This document shows positions 29,322-38,586 of a DNA stretch of 64,000 nt, piece by piece. The DNA is taken from positions 23,728 through 87,727 of the forward strand of contig SYOX01000208.1 of the NCBI GenBank assembly GCA_005804885.1. Reading direction: 5' to 3'. Each line of letters begins with the position of its first letter. The stretch's first letter is position 1. Under the pieces are notes generated by a model that was given only the letters and a program-made list of their open reading frames with translations, was not told where the DNA came from and searched no databases. Made by a program: the position numbers and the translations under genes. The stretch is from Pseudomonadota bacterium (GTDB lineage Bacteria > Myxococcota_A > Bradymonadia > Bradymonadales > GCA-2716585).

Positions 29322-30311
29322 ATGGGGAGCCGCGAAGGATCGATGAAGAGGCAGGCTGCTTTCTCTGCGGCGATGGCGCTGGTCTGCGGGGTGATCGTGG
29401 TCTACCTGGGCTCTCGCTGCGTCCAGGCCATCGAGCTCGGCCAGGAGAGCGCCCGCTTGAAGGTCGAGGAGCTGGAGCGGGCCTGGCAGCAGACCCAGGA
29501 CGACCTCGAGAAGAAGCACGGTGAAGAGATCGCGACCCTGGATCGGCACGTCAAGGCGGCCCAGCGCGAGTTCGAACTGACCGCTCAGGAGATCGACAAG
29601 CAGGATGGCGACAAGCGGCGGCTCCAGGGCGAGGCCTTGCGGGCCAGAGACGAGGTGACCGATCGGCAGATCAGCGCCAAGATCGAGCGTCAGAACTTCA
29701 GCGACAGGCGGCGTCAGGCCGAAGAGAAGACGGGGGCGACCTTCACCGACGACGGCCGCCTGATCGGGATCAAGGGCGGGCCCATCGACAGCCTCTGCAA
29801 CTTCTTCGATCTGGAGCAGGGGCCCTTCGGCCTGTGCAAGGAGGCGCGCGCGATGGAGTCGCTCCTGGTGCGCCTGCACGACAAGGCGATCGCGCTCGAC
29901 AAGGAGGTCGAGGCGGCCAAGGTCGTGGTGGATGGGGTGGAGGCGAAGGCCGCCGCGGCCGACGCGCAGCTGAAGCAGCTCTATGAGAACAGGAATGAGC
30001 GGGCGAGGCGGCTGAGGGAGGCGCGCGACGGGATCGAGGCGGCGGATCGGCGCCTCAGGGATGATCTGGAGCGTGCCCGCGCCGAGCATGAGCCCTCCAT
30101 CAAGGCGGCGCAGCTTGAGGTCGAAGCGGCCCTCCCCGTGGTCTTTCGCGAGGGATGGACGCTGATGACCTTCCTGCACGAGCTTGTGGTGATTCTCCTT
30201 GGGATCCTGGCGGCGCTGGCCCTGGTCCTGCGGACGATCCATTTGTTCAACAGTGGCGCAAGCTTGCGCGTGGTCGAGCCGCGCGCAGTGTCAACCCGGG
30301 AGGACGCGTGA
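29322..30311 (+). CDS. Membrane-anchored coiled-coil protein, unknown function
   Basis: 329 residues. ATG 29322 is preferred because GGAGG is 6 bases upstream; ATG 29343 is an alternative. One membrane helix near the N-terminus (AAMALVCGVIVVYLG) and one near the C-terminus (FLHELVVILLGILAALALV) frame about 220 residues that look largely alpha-helical coiled coil (LKVEELERAWQQTQDDLEKK and similar heptads). A short central break contains paired cysteines (DSLCNFFDLEQGPFGLC). The protein may form a loop spanning the periplasm or cytoplasm. The stop overlaps the GTG start of the next gene (GTGA), so the two products probably work together. I know no family for it. Confidence 0.75.
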   Translation: MGSREGSMKRQAAFSAAMALVCGVIVVYLGSRCVQAIELGQESARLKVEELERAWQQTQDDLEKKHGEEIATLDRHVKAAQREFELTAQEIDKQDGDKRRLQGEALRARDEVTDRQISAKIERQNFSDRRRQAEEKTGATFTDDGRLIGIKGGPIDSLCNFFDLEQGPFGLCKEARAMESLLVRLHDKAIALDKEVEAAKVVVDGVEAKAAAADAQLKQLYENRNERARRLREARDGIEAADRRLRDDLERARAEHEPSIKAAQLEVEAALPVVFREGWTLMTFLHELVVILLGILAALALVLRTIHLFNSGASLRVVEPRAVSTREDA

Positions 30312-31042
30312 AGACCTCGGCGCTGTCTGACAACACTCTGGCGGTGTCCCTTGAGGCCAATGAGGTGCTCTACTACGCCGAGCGCCACCTCAAGTCTCGC
30401 CGGCTGGGGATCCCCTTCAAGCCGCCCTACGCCTTGAGCGCGCCCATCGGGCGGCTCTGGAACGGCTGCTACTGGCTCGGGCGGCTTGAGGGCCGCGAGG
30501 CGGTCGAGGACACCGAGCTCGTGGGCGGCTCGCCGACGGGCTGCTTTGTCGTCGAGGATGTCGCGCCGGGCGATCAGGTCGTCGTCGACCCCTCGGCGCT
30601 GGCCGCCTTCGTGGTGTCCTCCGAGCGGGCCGGGTCGACGCCGGTGCTGAAGTCCTGGTTCTGGGGGCTGATCAAGCCGGGCTTCTGGATGTGGGGACAC
30701 GCGGTGCCTTGCGTCTTCGCTGGCCCCGTCACGCTCATCCTGTACGGGGATCGCCTGCGCAAGAGCGTGCCGCAGGAGCGCCGGCGCTGGCGCGTCGAGC
30801 AGCTCGTGGCCTTTGACGCCTCGGCCGACGTGCACGTCGAGCCCCTGGAGACGGAGGGGCTCTACTCGACCTTCCTCAACGCGACCACCTGGCGCTGCCG
30901 TGTCGCGCTCCCCGAGGGCGCGCTGGCCCTCGTGCGAGACTTCGCGCCGGGGCGCGCTGGCCAGGGGAGCTTCATCGGGCGCTTCGCCTGGGGCATCTTC
31001 GTGGTGGCCGCCATGTCCGTGTTTGCCCGCTGGTTGCTCTGA
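30308..31042 (+). CDS. Hypothetical membrane protein, possibly AIM24-like
   Basis: 244 residues from GTG 30308, overlapping the upstream stop. The body is beta-rich with turns such as LVGGSPTGCFVVEDVAPGDQVVVDPSALAAFVV, which resembles the AIM24/TRAP-like beta-prism fold. This assignment is weak. Two hydrophobic segments are present: WGHAVPCVFAGPVTLILYG in the middle and FAWGIFVVAAMSVFARWLL at the C-terminus, so it is tail-anchored or two-pass. It forms a coupled two-gene unit with the coiled-coil protein. The pair could be an envelope scaffold, but no functional motif supports anything specific. Confidence 0.7.
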   Translation: MKTSALSDNTLAVSLEANEVLYYAERHLKSRRLGIPFKPPYALSAPIGRLWNGCYWLGRLEGREAVEDTELVGGSPTGCFVVEDVAPGDQVVVDPSALAAFVVSSERAGSTPVLKSWFWGLIKPGFWMWGHAVPCVFAGPVTLILYGDRLRKSVPQERRRWRVEQLVAFDASADVHVEPLETEGLYSTFLNATTWRCRVALPEGALALVRDFAPGRAGQGSFIGRFAWGIFVVAAMSVFARWLL

Positions 31043-31234
31043 GATCGACCTCCCCGATGACGAGGTGAGAGGTGGGCGATCGCGCGCCCCACGGCGCGGC
31101 GGTGTTGCCTCGTGCCTTCGACTTCTCTAGGCTCTGGCGGGCATGGATTGCAAAGGCTCGTCGGGTGTGGCACCAGAGGCCCGATCGCCCCCGTGCATCG
31201 ACGATCAGGACATGAACGCGCAAGGAAGGATACC

Positions 31235-34200
31235 ATGAGCCAGAAGAACGCCCTCCCATCCAACCCGGAGCCGATCAGACTCCCCGGACTCGCCCCCTGG
31301 ACCTTGCTCCGGCGCGGGCTCCTGCTGGCGCTGATGGCGGCGCTGTCCGTCGGATTGACGGCGTGCCCGGAGGATGACGGCAGCGCCAACGTCGACGTGG
31401 CCGAGGATGAGGTCTGCGACGACGACGCCGACAACGACCTGGACGGCGACGCCGACTGCGACGACGCCGACTGCGACGGCGACCCGGCCTGCCAGGAGCC
31501 CGAGCCCGAGCCCGAGCCGGAGCCTGAGCCCGAGCCGGAGCCTGAGCCCGAGCCGGAGCCTGAGCCCGAGCCTGAGCCTACAGACGAGGTCTGCGACGAC
31601 GGCGCGGACAACGATCTGGACGAAGACGTCGACTGCGATGACGCCGACTGCGACGCCGACGCCGGGTGTCAGATCGCGCTGTGTCAGGCGATCTGCGAGG
31701 AAGTGGCCGCCTGCCCGGAGCTGATCGAGGCGTGCGGCGCCGAGGTCGCGGCGCAGGCCGAGGCCGCCTGCCAGGCCGCCTGCGCGCAGGACGAGGAGGC
31801 CCTCGCGGTCATCCTCTCCGTCGGCGATCTGGCCTGCGAGGTCGTCGTCCCCCAGGCCATCAACTTCTTCGGCCTCTCCGAGGTCTGTGTCCCTGAGCCC
31901 GACCCCGAGGTCTGCGACGACGGCGCGGACAACGACGGGGACGAGGACGTCGACTGCGACGACGCCGACTGCACCGACGACCCGGCCTGCCTGCCTGACC
32001 CCGAGGTCTGCGACGACGGGAGCGACAACGACGAGGACGGCGCGATCGACTGCCGTGACGAGGACTGCGTCGAGGCCCCCGCCTGTCAGGAGGTCTGCGA
32101 TGACGGGATCGACAATGATTTCAACATGTTGATCGACTGTGATGACTTCGCCTGCATCGACGATCCGGCCTGCGCCTTTACCCCTGAGGACTGCGACGAC
32201 GGGATCGACAACGACGACGATCAGGCCGTCGATTGCGACGACATCGACTGCGCCAATGACCCGGCCTGCCTGCCCGACCCCGAGGTCTGCAACGACGGCC
32301 AGGACAACGACGGCGATCAGGCCGTCGACTGCGACGACGCCGACTGCGTCAATGACCCGGCCTGCGCCATCCCAACGGAGATCTGCAACGACGGCCAGGA
32401 CAACGACGGCGATCAGGCTGTCGACTGTCTCGACGCCGATTGCGATGTCTTCTGTCTGACGCTCCTGTGCGATGAGGCCACCGCCATCGAGGGCGAGGGC
32501 ACCTTCTTCGGGGACACCTCGGAGCAGGAAGGGAGCTTCAACGCCAGCCAGGAGTGCCGCGGCGCGGGCAATGGCCCGGAGGACATCTTCGCGCTCCAGG
32601 TCGAGGTCGAGACGCCGGTGTGCGTCGACACCTTCGGCTCGGACAGCGACACCGTCCTCCATGTCCGCTCCGACTGCGCCGACGTCGGCTCCGAGGAGGC
32701 TTGCAACGACGACGCCCGCGGCCTCCAGTCGGAGATCGAGTTCATCGCCACGCCGGGCCAGACCTGGTTCATCTTCGTCGACAGCTTCGAGGTCGGCGGC
32801 GCCTACTCGCTGGCCGTCGACTTCAGGACCTGCACGGAGCGGGTCTGCGACGACGGGATCGACAACGACGAGGACGAGGGCGTCGACTGCAACGACGCCG
32901 ACTGCGCCAATGACCCGGCCTGCCTGCCCGACCCCGAGGTCTGCAACGACGGGATCGACAACGACGGGGACGAGGCTGTCGACTGTCTCGACGCCGACTG
33001 CGATGTCTTCTGTCTGACGCTCCTGTGCGATGGGGCCACCGTCATCGAGGGCGAGGGCTTCGTCTTCGGGGACACCTCGGATCGGGGAGGGAGCTTCAAC
33101 GCCGGCCGCGGGTGCCGCGGCGCAGGCAATGGCCCGGAGGACATCTACGCGCTCCAGGTCGGGGTCGAGACGCCGGTGTGCGTCGACACCTTCGGCTCGG
33201 ACGTCGACACCGTCCTCCATGTCCGCTCCGACTGCGCCGACGTCGGCTCCGAGGAGGCTTGCAACGACGACGCTGGCGGCGGCCTCCAGTCGGAGATCGA
33301 GTTCATCGCCACGCCGGGCCAGACCTGGTTCATCTTCGTCGACAGCTTCGAGGTCGGCGGCGCCTACTCGGCGCTGGTGCGCTTCGAGCCCTGCGAGGTG
33401 CCGGTCTTCGAGGTCTGCGACGATCAGGAGGACAATGACTTTGACGGCGCGATCGACTGTGAAGACGAGGATTGCGTCGCTGATCCGATCTGCGTGGTGG
33501 TCGGGCCGCCGACGTTGGAGGGCGACGTGATCGTCACCGAGATCATGTACGACACCGAGGCGCCCTTGAGCGACGGCAATGCGGAGTACATCGAGGTCTT
33601 CAACACCAGCGATCTGGACTTTGACCTGACCGGGTGCGTGCTCCGGGACGGCTCGACCATCGCGACGACGCTGGAGGGCGTGACGATCGAGGCCGGGGGC
33701 TTCGCGCTCTTTGGCGGCAGCGTCAACCCTGACATCAACGGCGGCCTGAACGTCGACGCCGAGTTCGCCTTTGGCCTGAACAACACGGGGGACGTCGTCA
33801 GCATGACCTGCGGCGAGCTGACGGTCTTCCGGTTGAGCTTCGACGACGGCGACACCTTCCCCGAGGGCATCGCGGCCTCCATCCAGCTCGACGCGGGCAG
33901 CTTCTCGGCGCTTGAGTACGACAGCGCCGCCAACTGGTGTCTGTCCGAGGATCCCTACCTCGTGGGAGATCCTGACCACCTCGGCACGCCGGGCAACAAC
34001 AACATCCTCTGCCCGGTGGTGATCGAGGCCTTTACGACGCAGGAGCTTCAGGCGCGGATCAACGTGGACTGCGGCGGCGGCTTCTGCCACCTCAACGGGG
34101 ACTTCAGCGGCGGGCTGGCGCTCGACGAGTTCGAGGGCGCCACGATCCTCATCCCGTCGAGCCTCCAGGGCTTCAACTACATCGAGCCCGGCTCGCCGGC

Positions 34201-34345
34201 CAACAGCTACCTCTTCCGCAAGCTGGCCGGGACCCAGGCCGAGATCGGCGATGTCTTCGGCAGCCGGATGCCGCTCTTCGGCACCGACTGGAGCGACGAG
34301 GATCTGGCGAGGCTGGCCGCCTACATCGAGGGCCTCGCGCGATGA
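31235..34345 (+). CDS. Giant MopE-repeat lipoprotein with lamin-tail and cytochrome-like domains
   Basis: 1036 residues from ATG 31235, behind AAGGAAGGA. The signal peptide ends in GLTAC (lipobox). Eleven Cys/Asp repeats of the form EVCDDGxDNDxDxxVDCxDxDC follow; MopE of Methylococcus binds copper with similar repeats. A PEPEPE linker separates the first two. Between repeats lie two nearly identical PPC-like beta-sandwiches (encoded about 32448-32833 and 33000-33380). A lamin-tail domain (IVTEIMYDTEAP, YIEVFNTSD) spans about 33520-34000. The C-terminal 110 residues have CGGGFCH, a GLAL motif and a late SRMP Met, like a cytochrome c with CX4CH in place of CX2CH. It is probably an outer-surface metal-binding protein. 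The stop overlaps the next gene by ATGA. Confidence 0.85.
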   Translation: MSQKNALPSNPEPIRLPGLAPWTLLRRGLLLALMAALSVGLTACPEDDGSANVDVAEDEVCDDDADNDLDGDADCDDADCDGDPACQEPEPEPEPEPEPEPEPEPEPEPEPEPEPTDEVCDDGADNDLDEDVDCDDADCDADAGCQIALCQAICEEVAACPELIEACGAEVAAQAEAACQAACAQDEEALAVILSVGDLACEVVVPQAINFFGLSEVCVPEPDPEVCDDGADNDGDEDVDCDDADCTDDPACLPDPEVCDDGSDNDEDGAIDCRDEDCVEAPACQEVCDDGIDNDFNMLIDCDDFACIDDPACAFTPEDCDDGIDNDDDQAVDCDDIDCANDPACLPDPEVCNDGQDNDGDQAVDCDDADCVNDPACAIPTEICNDGQDNDGDQAVDCLDADCDVFCLTLLCDEATAIEGEGTFFGDTSEQEGSFNASQECRGAGNGPEDIFALQVEVETPVCVDTFGSDSDTVLHVRSDCADVGSEEACNDDARGLQSEIEFIATPGQTWFIFVDSFEVGGAYSLAVDFRTCTERVCDDGIDNDEDEGVDCNDADCANDPACLPDPEVCNDGIDNDGDEAVDCLDADCDVFCLTLLCDGATVIEGEGFVFGDTSDRGGSFNAGRGCRGAGNGPEDIYALQVGVETPVCVDTFGSDVDTVLHVRSDCADVGSEEACNDDAGGGLQSEIEFIATPGQTWFIFVDSFEVGGAYSALVRFEPCEVPVFEVCDDQEDNDFDGAIDCEDEDCVADPICVVVGPPTLEGDVIVTEIMYDTEAPLSDGNAEYIEVFNTSDLDFDLTGCVLRDGSTIATTLEGVTIEAGGFALFGGSVNPDINGGLNVDAEFAFGLNNTGDVVSMTCGELTVFRLSFDDGDTFPEGIAASIQLDAGSFSALEYDSAANWCLSEDPYLVGDPDHLGTPGNNNILCPVVIEAFTTQELQARINVDCGGGFCHLNGDFSGGLALDEFEGATILIPSSLQGFNYIEPGSPANSYLFRKLAGTQAEIGDVFGSRMPLFGTDWSDEDLARLAAYIEGLAR

Positions 34346-34953
34346 GCTGCGCCGACGGGCGGCGCCGTGGGGGTCCTGCCTGGGTCAGGTGGGTCCTCGC
34401 GGCCGCGCTCGTCGGGCTCGCCGGCGCAGGCGTGGGGCGGGCCGATGAGCCGGCCTCGAAGGGGGCTGCGGGCGCTGAGCGCGCGGGGCCCGAGGCGCCC
34501 GAGGCGCTCGTCGGGGGGCCGTGGGCCAGGAGATCGAAGGTGGCGTCGATCACGGGGGGGATCCCCGGCGTGGCTTCGCTGACCTTCGGGTGGGCGCCGA
34601 CGGAGAGGCTGCGCCTTGTGGCGGAGGCCGGCGGCCTGTCGGCTTTCCTGCTGACGGGCAGCGCGCACGTCCAGGCGGCGATCCTTCAAGGCGATTCGCT
34701 GACGCTCTACACGTCGCTGATGGGCCTGGTGGCCTTCATCCCCGGGATCGGCTACGACGAGCAAGGCCGCTCCTCGCTGTCGTGGGGGGTTGGCCCGCAG
34801 GTGGGCCTTGAGCACATGGCCGACTTCGGCCTGGTCGTCGGCGCCGACGTGGGCGTCCTGATCGGAGACTGGGATCGGGATCTGGACAGGCTCTCCATCG
34901 AGCGGTGGCTCATGCCCCAGTGGACCTTCTTTCGTATCGGCTACGGCTGGTAA
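34342..34953 (+). CDS. Putative outer-membrane beta-barrel protein
   Basis: 203 residues. ATG 34342 overlaps the stop of the giant MopE-repeat gene, so the two are co-translated. An N-terminal signal peptide (VRWVLAAALVGLAGAGVGRADE) is followed by an Ala/Glu-rich stretch and about 135 residues of alternating-polarity strands (VASLTFGWAPTERLRLVAEAGG, VGPQVGLEHMADFGLVVGADVGVLIG). The protein ends in an aromatic strand, FFRIGYGW, typical of BAM-inserted barrels. It may be a small porin-like or assembly partner of the upstream surface lipoprotein. No family is recognised. Confidence 0.7.
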   Translation: MSCADGRRRGGPAWVRWVLAAALVGLAGAGVGRADEPASKGAAGAERAGPEAPEALVGGPWARRSKVASITGGIPGVASLTFGWAPTERLRLVAEAGGLSAFLLTGSAHVQAAILQGDSLTLYTSLMGLVAFIPGIGYDEQGRSSLSWGVGPQVGLEHMADFGLVVGADVGVLIGDWDRDLDRLSIERWLMPQWTFFRIGYGW

Positions 34954-35010
34954 TCTCGCCCGTCCTGTGATTCAAGGGTGCGTCGTCGGCGTCAGCGCCG
35001 CCGTGTCTCA

Positions 35011-35030
35011 CGCCGCGAACAAACGCGGCG
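35011..35030. terminator. GC hairpin between beta-barrel and desaturase genes
   Basis: CGCCGCG-AACAAA-CGCGGCG is a perfect 7-bp stem with a 6-base loop, 58 bp after the barrel gene stop and 80 bp before the desaturase start. No T-run follows, so its terminator role is tentative. Confidence 0.4.
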
Positions 35031-35109
35031 ATGAGTCTCCCTGCGCCCCTTCTGTGGCTTGCCTGCCCGGAGAAACCCCCAAGCGCGAGAGTGCCCCTTG
35101 AGCGACATC

Positions 35110-36270
35110 ATGGACCGGATCGACATCAAGGCCCTGGAGGCTGACCTCAACGCTGTGCGCGACGCGCTCCGGGCCGACGTCGGGCCGGAGGATCTGGCGC
35201 ACCTGGAGAAGATGATACGCTGGGGTCGGCGCTGCTCGCAGCTCGGCTATGCGACGGCGTGGATCGCGCCGAACCCGATCTCGGCGGGCTTGATGAGCAC
35301 CGGGACCTTCGTGCGCTGGGCGATGGTCGCGCACCACGTCCTGCACCGGGGCTACGACAAGGTGCCCGGCGTGCCTGAGCGCTACACCTCGAAGCGCTTC
35401 GCGCAGGGTCGGCGCAGGGTGCTGGACTGGCTCGACTGGATCGACCCCGACGCGTGGTGCCAGGAGCACAACCTGCTGCACCACTACAAGCTCGGCGAGG
35501 TGGTCGATCCCGATCAGCCCGAGCAGAACTTTGGTCACCTGCGCGACTCGGGGCTGCCGATGCCGGCCCGCGCGGCCGTGGTGGCCTTCTTCTCGCTGAC
35601 CTGGAAGTACTTGTATTACGCGCCCTTGACGCTCAAGGAGCTTCACCAGCGCGAGCTGCAGCGGCAGGGAGAGGAGGTCGAGCCGATCTCGCTCTTCGAC
35701 GCCCGCATCTGGTCGCCCTTCAAGGAGCCAGGGCGGCGCTTCTGGACCGAGAGCGCGCTGCCCTACGTCGGGGCGCGCTTCGTGTTGATGCCGCTGCCCT
35801 TCGCGCTGCTGGGGCCGTGGGCGTGGTTGAGCGTCATGGCGAACACGGCGCTGGCCGAGGCGATGACGAACCTGCACGCCTTCATCGTCATCGTGCCCAA
35901 CCACGGCGGCGAGGATCTCTATCGCTTCGACGGGCCCGTCCGAGGGCGCGGGGAGTTCTACCTGCGGCAGATCGCCGGCTCGGTGAACTACGCCACGGGC
36001 GACGACGTGACGGACTTCTTGCACGGCTGGCTCAACTACCAGATCGAGCATCACCTGTGGCCTGACATGACGATGTTGCAGTATCGAAAGGCGCAGCCTC
36101 AGGTCAAGGCGATCTGCGAGCGCCACGGGGTGCCCTACGTGCAGGAGTCGGTCTTGACGCGGGCCAGGAAGCTCGTCGAGGTCGCCATCGGCAAGACCTC
36201 GATGCGGCGCTGGGGGCGCTCGCGCGCCGAGTCCGCCCCTTTCGACGGGCAGGCCTCGCCGAGCGCGTAG
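35110..36270 (+). CDS. Membrane fatty-acid desaturase
   Basis: 386 residues of the membrane di-iron desaturase/hydroxylase superfamily. The three His boxes are visible: AHHVLHRGYD, CQEHNLLHHY and NYQIEHHLWP. The last has the Gln that replaces the first His in front-end and DesA3-like desaturases. Hydrophobic segments flank them (FVRWAMVAHHV, FVLMPLPFALLGPWAWLSVM). It probably introduces a double bond in phospholipid-bound or CoA/ACP acyl chains, using electrons from a ferredoxin or cytochrome b5 system encoded elsewhere, as no b5 domain is fused here. The start is uncertain: ATG 35110, or TTG 35098 just upstream. The APC transporter follows after 44 bp on the same strand. Confidence 0.87.
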   Translation: MDRIDIKALEADLNAVRDALRADVGPEDLAHLEKMIRWGRRCSQLGYATAWIAPNPISAGLMSTGTFVRWAMVAHHVLHRGYDKVPGVPERYTSKRFAQGRRRVLDWLDWIDPDAWCQEHNLLHHYKLGEVVDPDQPEQNFGHLRDSGLPMPARAAVVAFFSLTWKYLYYAPLTLKELHQRELQRQGEEVEPISLFDARIWSPFKEPGRRFWTESALPYVGARFVLMPLPFALLGPWAWLSVMANTALAEAMTNLHAFIVIVPNHGGEDLYRFDGPVRGRGEFYLRQIAGSVNYATGDDVTDFLHGWLNYQIEHHLWPDMTMLQYRKAQPQVKAICERHGVPYVQESVLTRARKLVEVAIGKTSMRRWGRSRAESAPFDGQASPSA

Positions 36271-36314
36271 GCGGCGGCCGTCGAGTTGTCTGGTGTTCCG
36301 AGTGAGGTGGCGCG

Positions 36315-38570
36315 ATGGTTGACATGAGGGCGCGCTTGAAAGAGCGCAGCGCGGGTGTGACCTTCAAGGCCCGGATCGGTCTCTGGAGCGCGATCACGAT
36401 GGGGCTGGGCTCCTTGATGGGGGCCGGGCTCTATGTGCTGGTCGGGCTCGGGGCCTCGCTGGCCGGCCCGGCGCTGTGGCTCTCCTTCGCGGCCTGCGGT
36501 CTGCTCGCGCTGCCCTCGGCCCTTATGTACGCCGAGCTCTCCCGCATGATCCCGAAGTCCGGCGGCGGCTACCTCTACGCCTACCAGGAGCTTGGCGCCT
36601 TCTGGGGCTTCATGGTCGGCTGGCTCCTGGCCGTCGGCAGCGTGTTCGCCTGCGCGCTCTACGCGCTGGGGCTGGCCTCCTACGCGGCGGCCTTCTTGCC
36701 CCAGTCGCTCTCGGGAGGCGCCACGGTGACGATCCTGGCCCTGGCGGCGATCTGGGCCGTGGCCGGGATGGGCTTGCGCGGCGGCGTGGGCGGCGAGCGC
36801 GTCCAGTCGGTGCTGACGTGGGGCAATGTGGCCGTCCTGGCCGTCCTGGTCCTCGGCTCGCTCTTCGTCGTCGAGGTGGACAACGTCGTCCCCCACCTGC
36901 CCATGGGGATCACGGGGGTCGGCAGCGCCATCGCCTTGATCTACATCTCTTTTTTCGGATATCAGCTCATCGCCAACAGCTCCGAGGAGGTCGTCGATCC
37001 CGAGCAGACGGTCCCCAGGGCCATGATCATGGCCTTGCTGATCGCGCTGTGCATCTACGTGACCGTGGTGCTGGTGGCCGCCCTGGCGGTCCCCTGGGAG
37101 GAGCTGGCGAAGTCGGACGCGCCGCTGGTGCTGGTGGCGACGGCGGGCCTGGGTCCTTGGGGCGCGGCGCTGATCGGGGTCGGCGCGATCCTGGCCTCCG
37201 GAGGCGCTCTCAACGGCACGATGATCAGCAAGGCCCGTCAGTTCTACGCCATGGGTCGCGACAGGATGCTCCCTCGCCGGATCGGCAAGCTGAACCCCGA
37301 CACCGGCGTGCCGGCCACGGCGCTGCTGGCCGGCGCCGCGGCGACCTCGCTCGTCGTCCTGAGCGCCAACCTGGAGTTCGTGGCCAGAGCGGCCAACTTC
37401 GCGCTGCTCTCCTCGATGCTGCCGCTCTCCTTCGCCCTGTCGAGCCTCCAGCGCAAGGCCGCCAACCAGGGCCACGCGATCAGCAAGCGCCAGCGCGCCA
37501 TGCCCTGGCTGGCCTTCGCCGCCAACCTCGCCCTGCTCGGTACGCTCGGCGCCGAGTCGCTGATGGTCGGCGGCCTGCTGGTCGGCGCGGGCCTGGGCGT
37601 CTTCATCGCCTACGCCCAGCAGTCCGCCCTCAAGGGGCGCTCCGGCCTGTCCGTGGCGCTGACCGACAAGGATCTGCCGCCGATGATGTCCCGCGGGGAG
37701 CGCATCCTCGTCCCCTTGTCCAACCCCGAGACCCGCGAGGCCCTCTTCACGATCGCTCTGGCCATGCTGCCCTCGGATGAGGGCGAGCTGATCCCGCTGA
37801 CGATCGTGCTGGCCAGGGCCGAGGTGTCGCTGGCCGACGCGCTGCGCGAGCACAGCGAGCGCGAGGACGCCGTCGTCGGCCTTGAGGCCGTCCAGCAGCT
37901 CGCCGAGCGCCAGGGCTCGACGGTGCGCCCGATGATCCGGGCCGCCCGGGCGCTGGGGCCGGCCATCCACCACGTCGCCCAGGACGAGCGCTGTCGGCTG
38001 GTCATCATGGGCTACAACGCCGACGACACCGGCAACCGCATCCTCGAAGACATCATGTCCGCGCTCAACGCCGACCTCGTCCTCTACGCCTGGCGCCACG
38101 ACCGACCCTGCCTGCGGATCGGGGTCAGCCTCGGCGGCACCATCAACCTGCCGCTGATGGTCCGCGTCGCTGGCGCGCTCTGCGAGCACTTCAAGGGCGC
38201 GGTGACCTACCTGAGCATCGTCCCCGAAGACCTCAGCGACAAGTCGCTCGCCATGGCGCGAGACACCCAGATCGAGGCCCTCCAGCGCCACACCCGGCTC
38301 GTGCCCTACACCGCGCGCCTGGTGCGCTCGGACAACCCCCTCGGGGCGCTCGTGGAGGCCTCCGAGGACTTTGACCTGCTGATCGTCGGCGCGGCCAGGA
38401 ACCGCCTGAGCGAGGACGCCACCATCGGCCCCTTCTCCTCGGAGCTGGCCCGGCGGGCGCGCTGCAATGTGGTCATCGTCCGCGCCATGCCCGCCGCCGA
38501 GCGCTTCCTGCGCGCGGGGAGCGCCACCGTGGGTTTGCGCTCCATCGTCCAGGGCGAGGAGCCCGATTGA
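36315..38570 (+). CDS. APC-superfamily amino-acid permease fused to two UspA domains
   Basis: 751 residues from ATG 36315, with GAGGTGG upstream. The first about 435 residues are an APC transporter: the discontinuous first helix motif TMGLGSLMGAGLY, SGGGYLYAYQELG after helix 2, SFFGYQLIANSSEEVVDPEQTVPRA after helix 6, and KARQFYAMGRDRMLPRRIG. The next about 300 residues hold two universal-stress-protein domains (ERILVPLSNPETREAL with VIMGYNADDTGNRILEDIM, then RIGVSLGGTINLPL with DLLIVGAARNRL). Such fusions are known in bacteria and archaea, with the cytoplasmic Usp pair thought to sense nucleotides and regulate transport. The substrate is unknown. It converges on the lipase gene with 16 bp between. 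Confidence 0.88.
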   Translation: MVDMRARLKERSAGVTFKARIGLWSAITMGLGSLMGAGLYVLVGLGASLAGPALWLSFAACGLLALPSALMYAELSRMIPKSGGGYLYAYQELGAFWGFMVGWLLAVGSVFACALYALGLASYAAAFLPQSLSGGATVTILALAAIWAVAGMGLRGGVGGERVQSVLTWGNVAVLAVLVLGSLFVVEVDNVVPHLPMGITGVGSAIALIYISFFGYQLIANSSEEVVDPEQTVPRAMIMALLIALCIYVTVVLVAALAVPWEELAKSDAPLVLVATAGLGPWGAALIGVGAILASGGALNGTMISKARQFYAMGRDRMLPRRIGKLNPDTGVPATALLAGAAATSLVVLSANLEFVARAANFALLSSMLPLSFALSSLQRKAANQGHAISKRQRAMPWLAFAANLALLGTLGAESLMVGGLLVGAGLGVFIAYAQQSALKGRSGLSVALTDKDLPPMMSRGERILVPLSNPETREALFTIALAMLPSDEGELIPLTIVLARAEVSLADALREHSEREDAVVGLEAVQQLAERQGSTVRPMIRAARALGPAIHHVAQDERCRLVIMGYNADDTGNRILEDIMSALNADLVLYAWRHDRPCLRIGVSLGGTINLPLMVRVAGALCEHFKGAVTYLSIVPEDLSDKSLAMARDTQIEALQRHTRLVPYTARLVRSDNPLGALVEASEDFDLLIVGAARNRLSEDATIGPFSSELARRARCNVVIVRAMPAAERFLRAGSATVGLRSIVQGEEPD

Positions 38571-38586
38571 GCGCGGCGCAAGGGGG

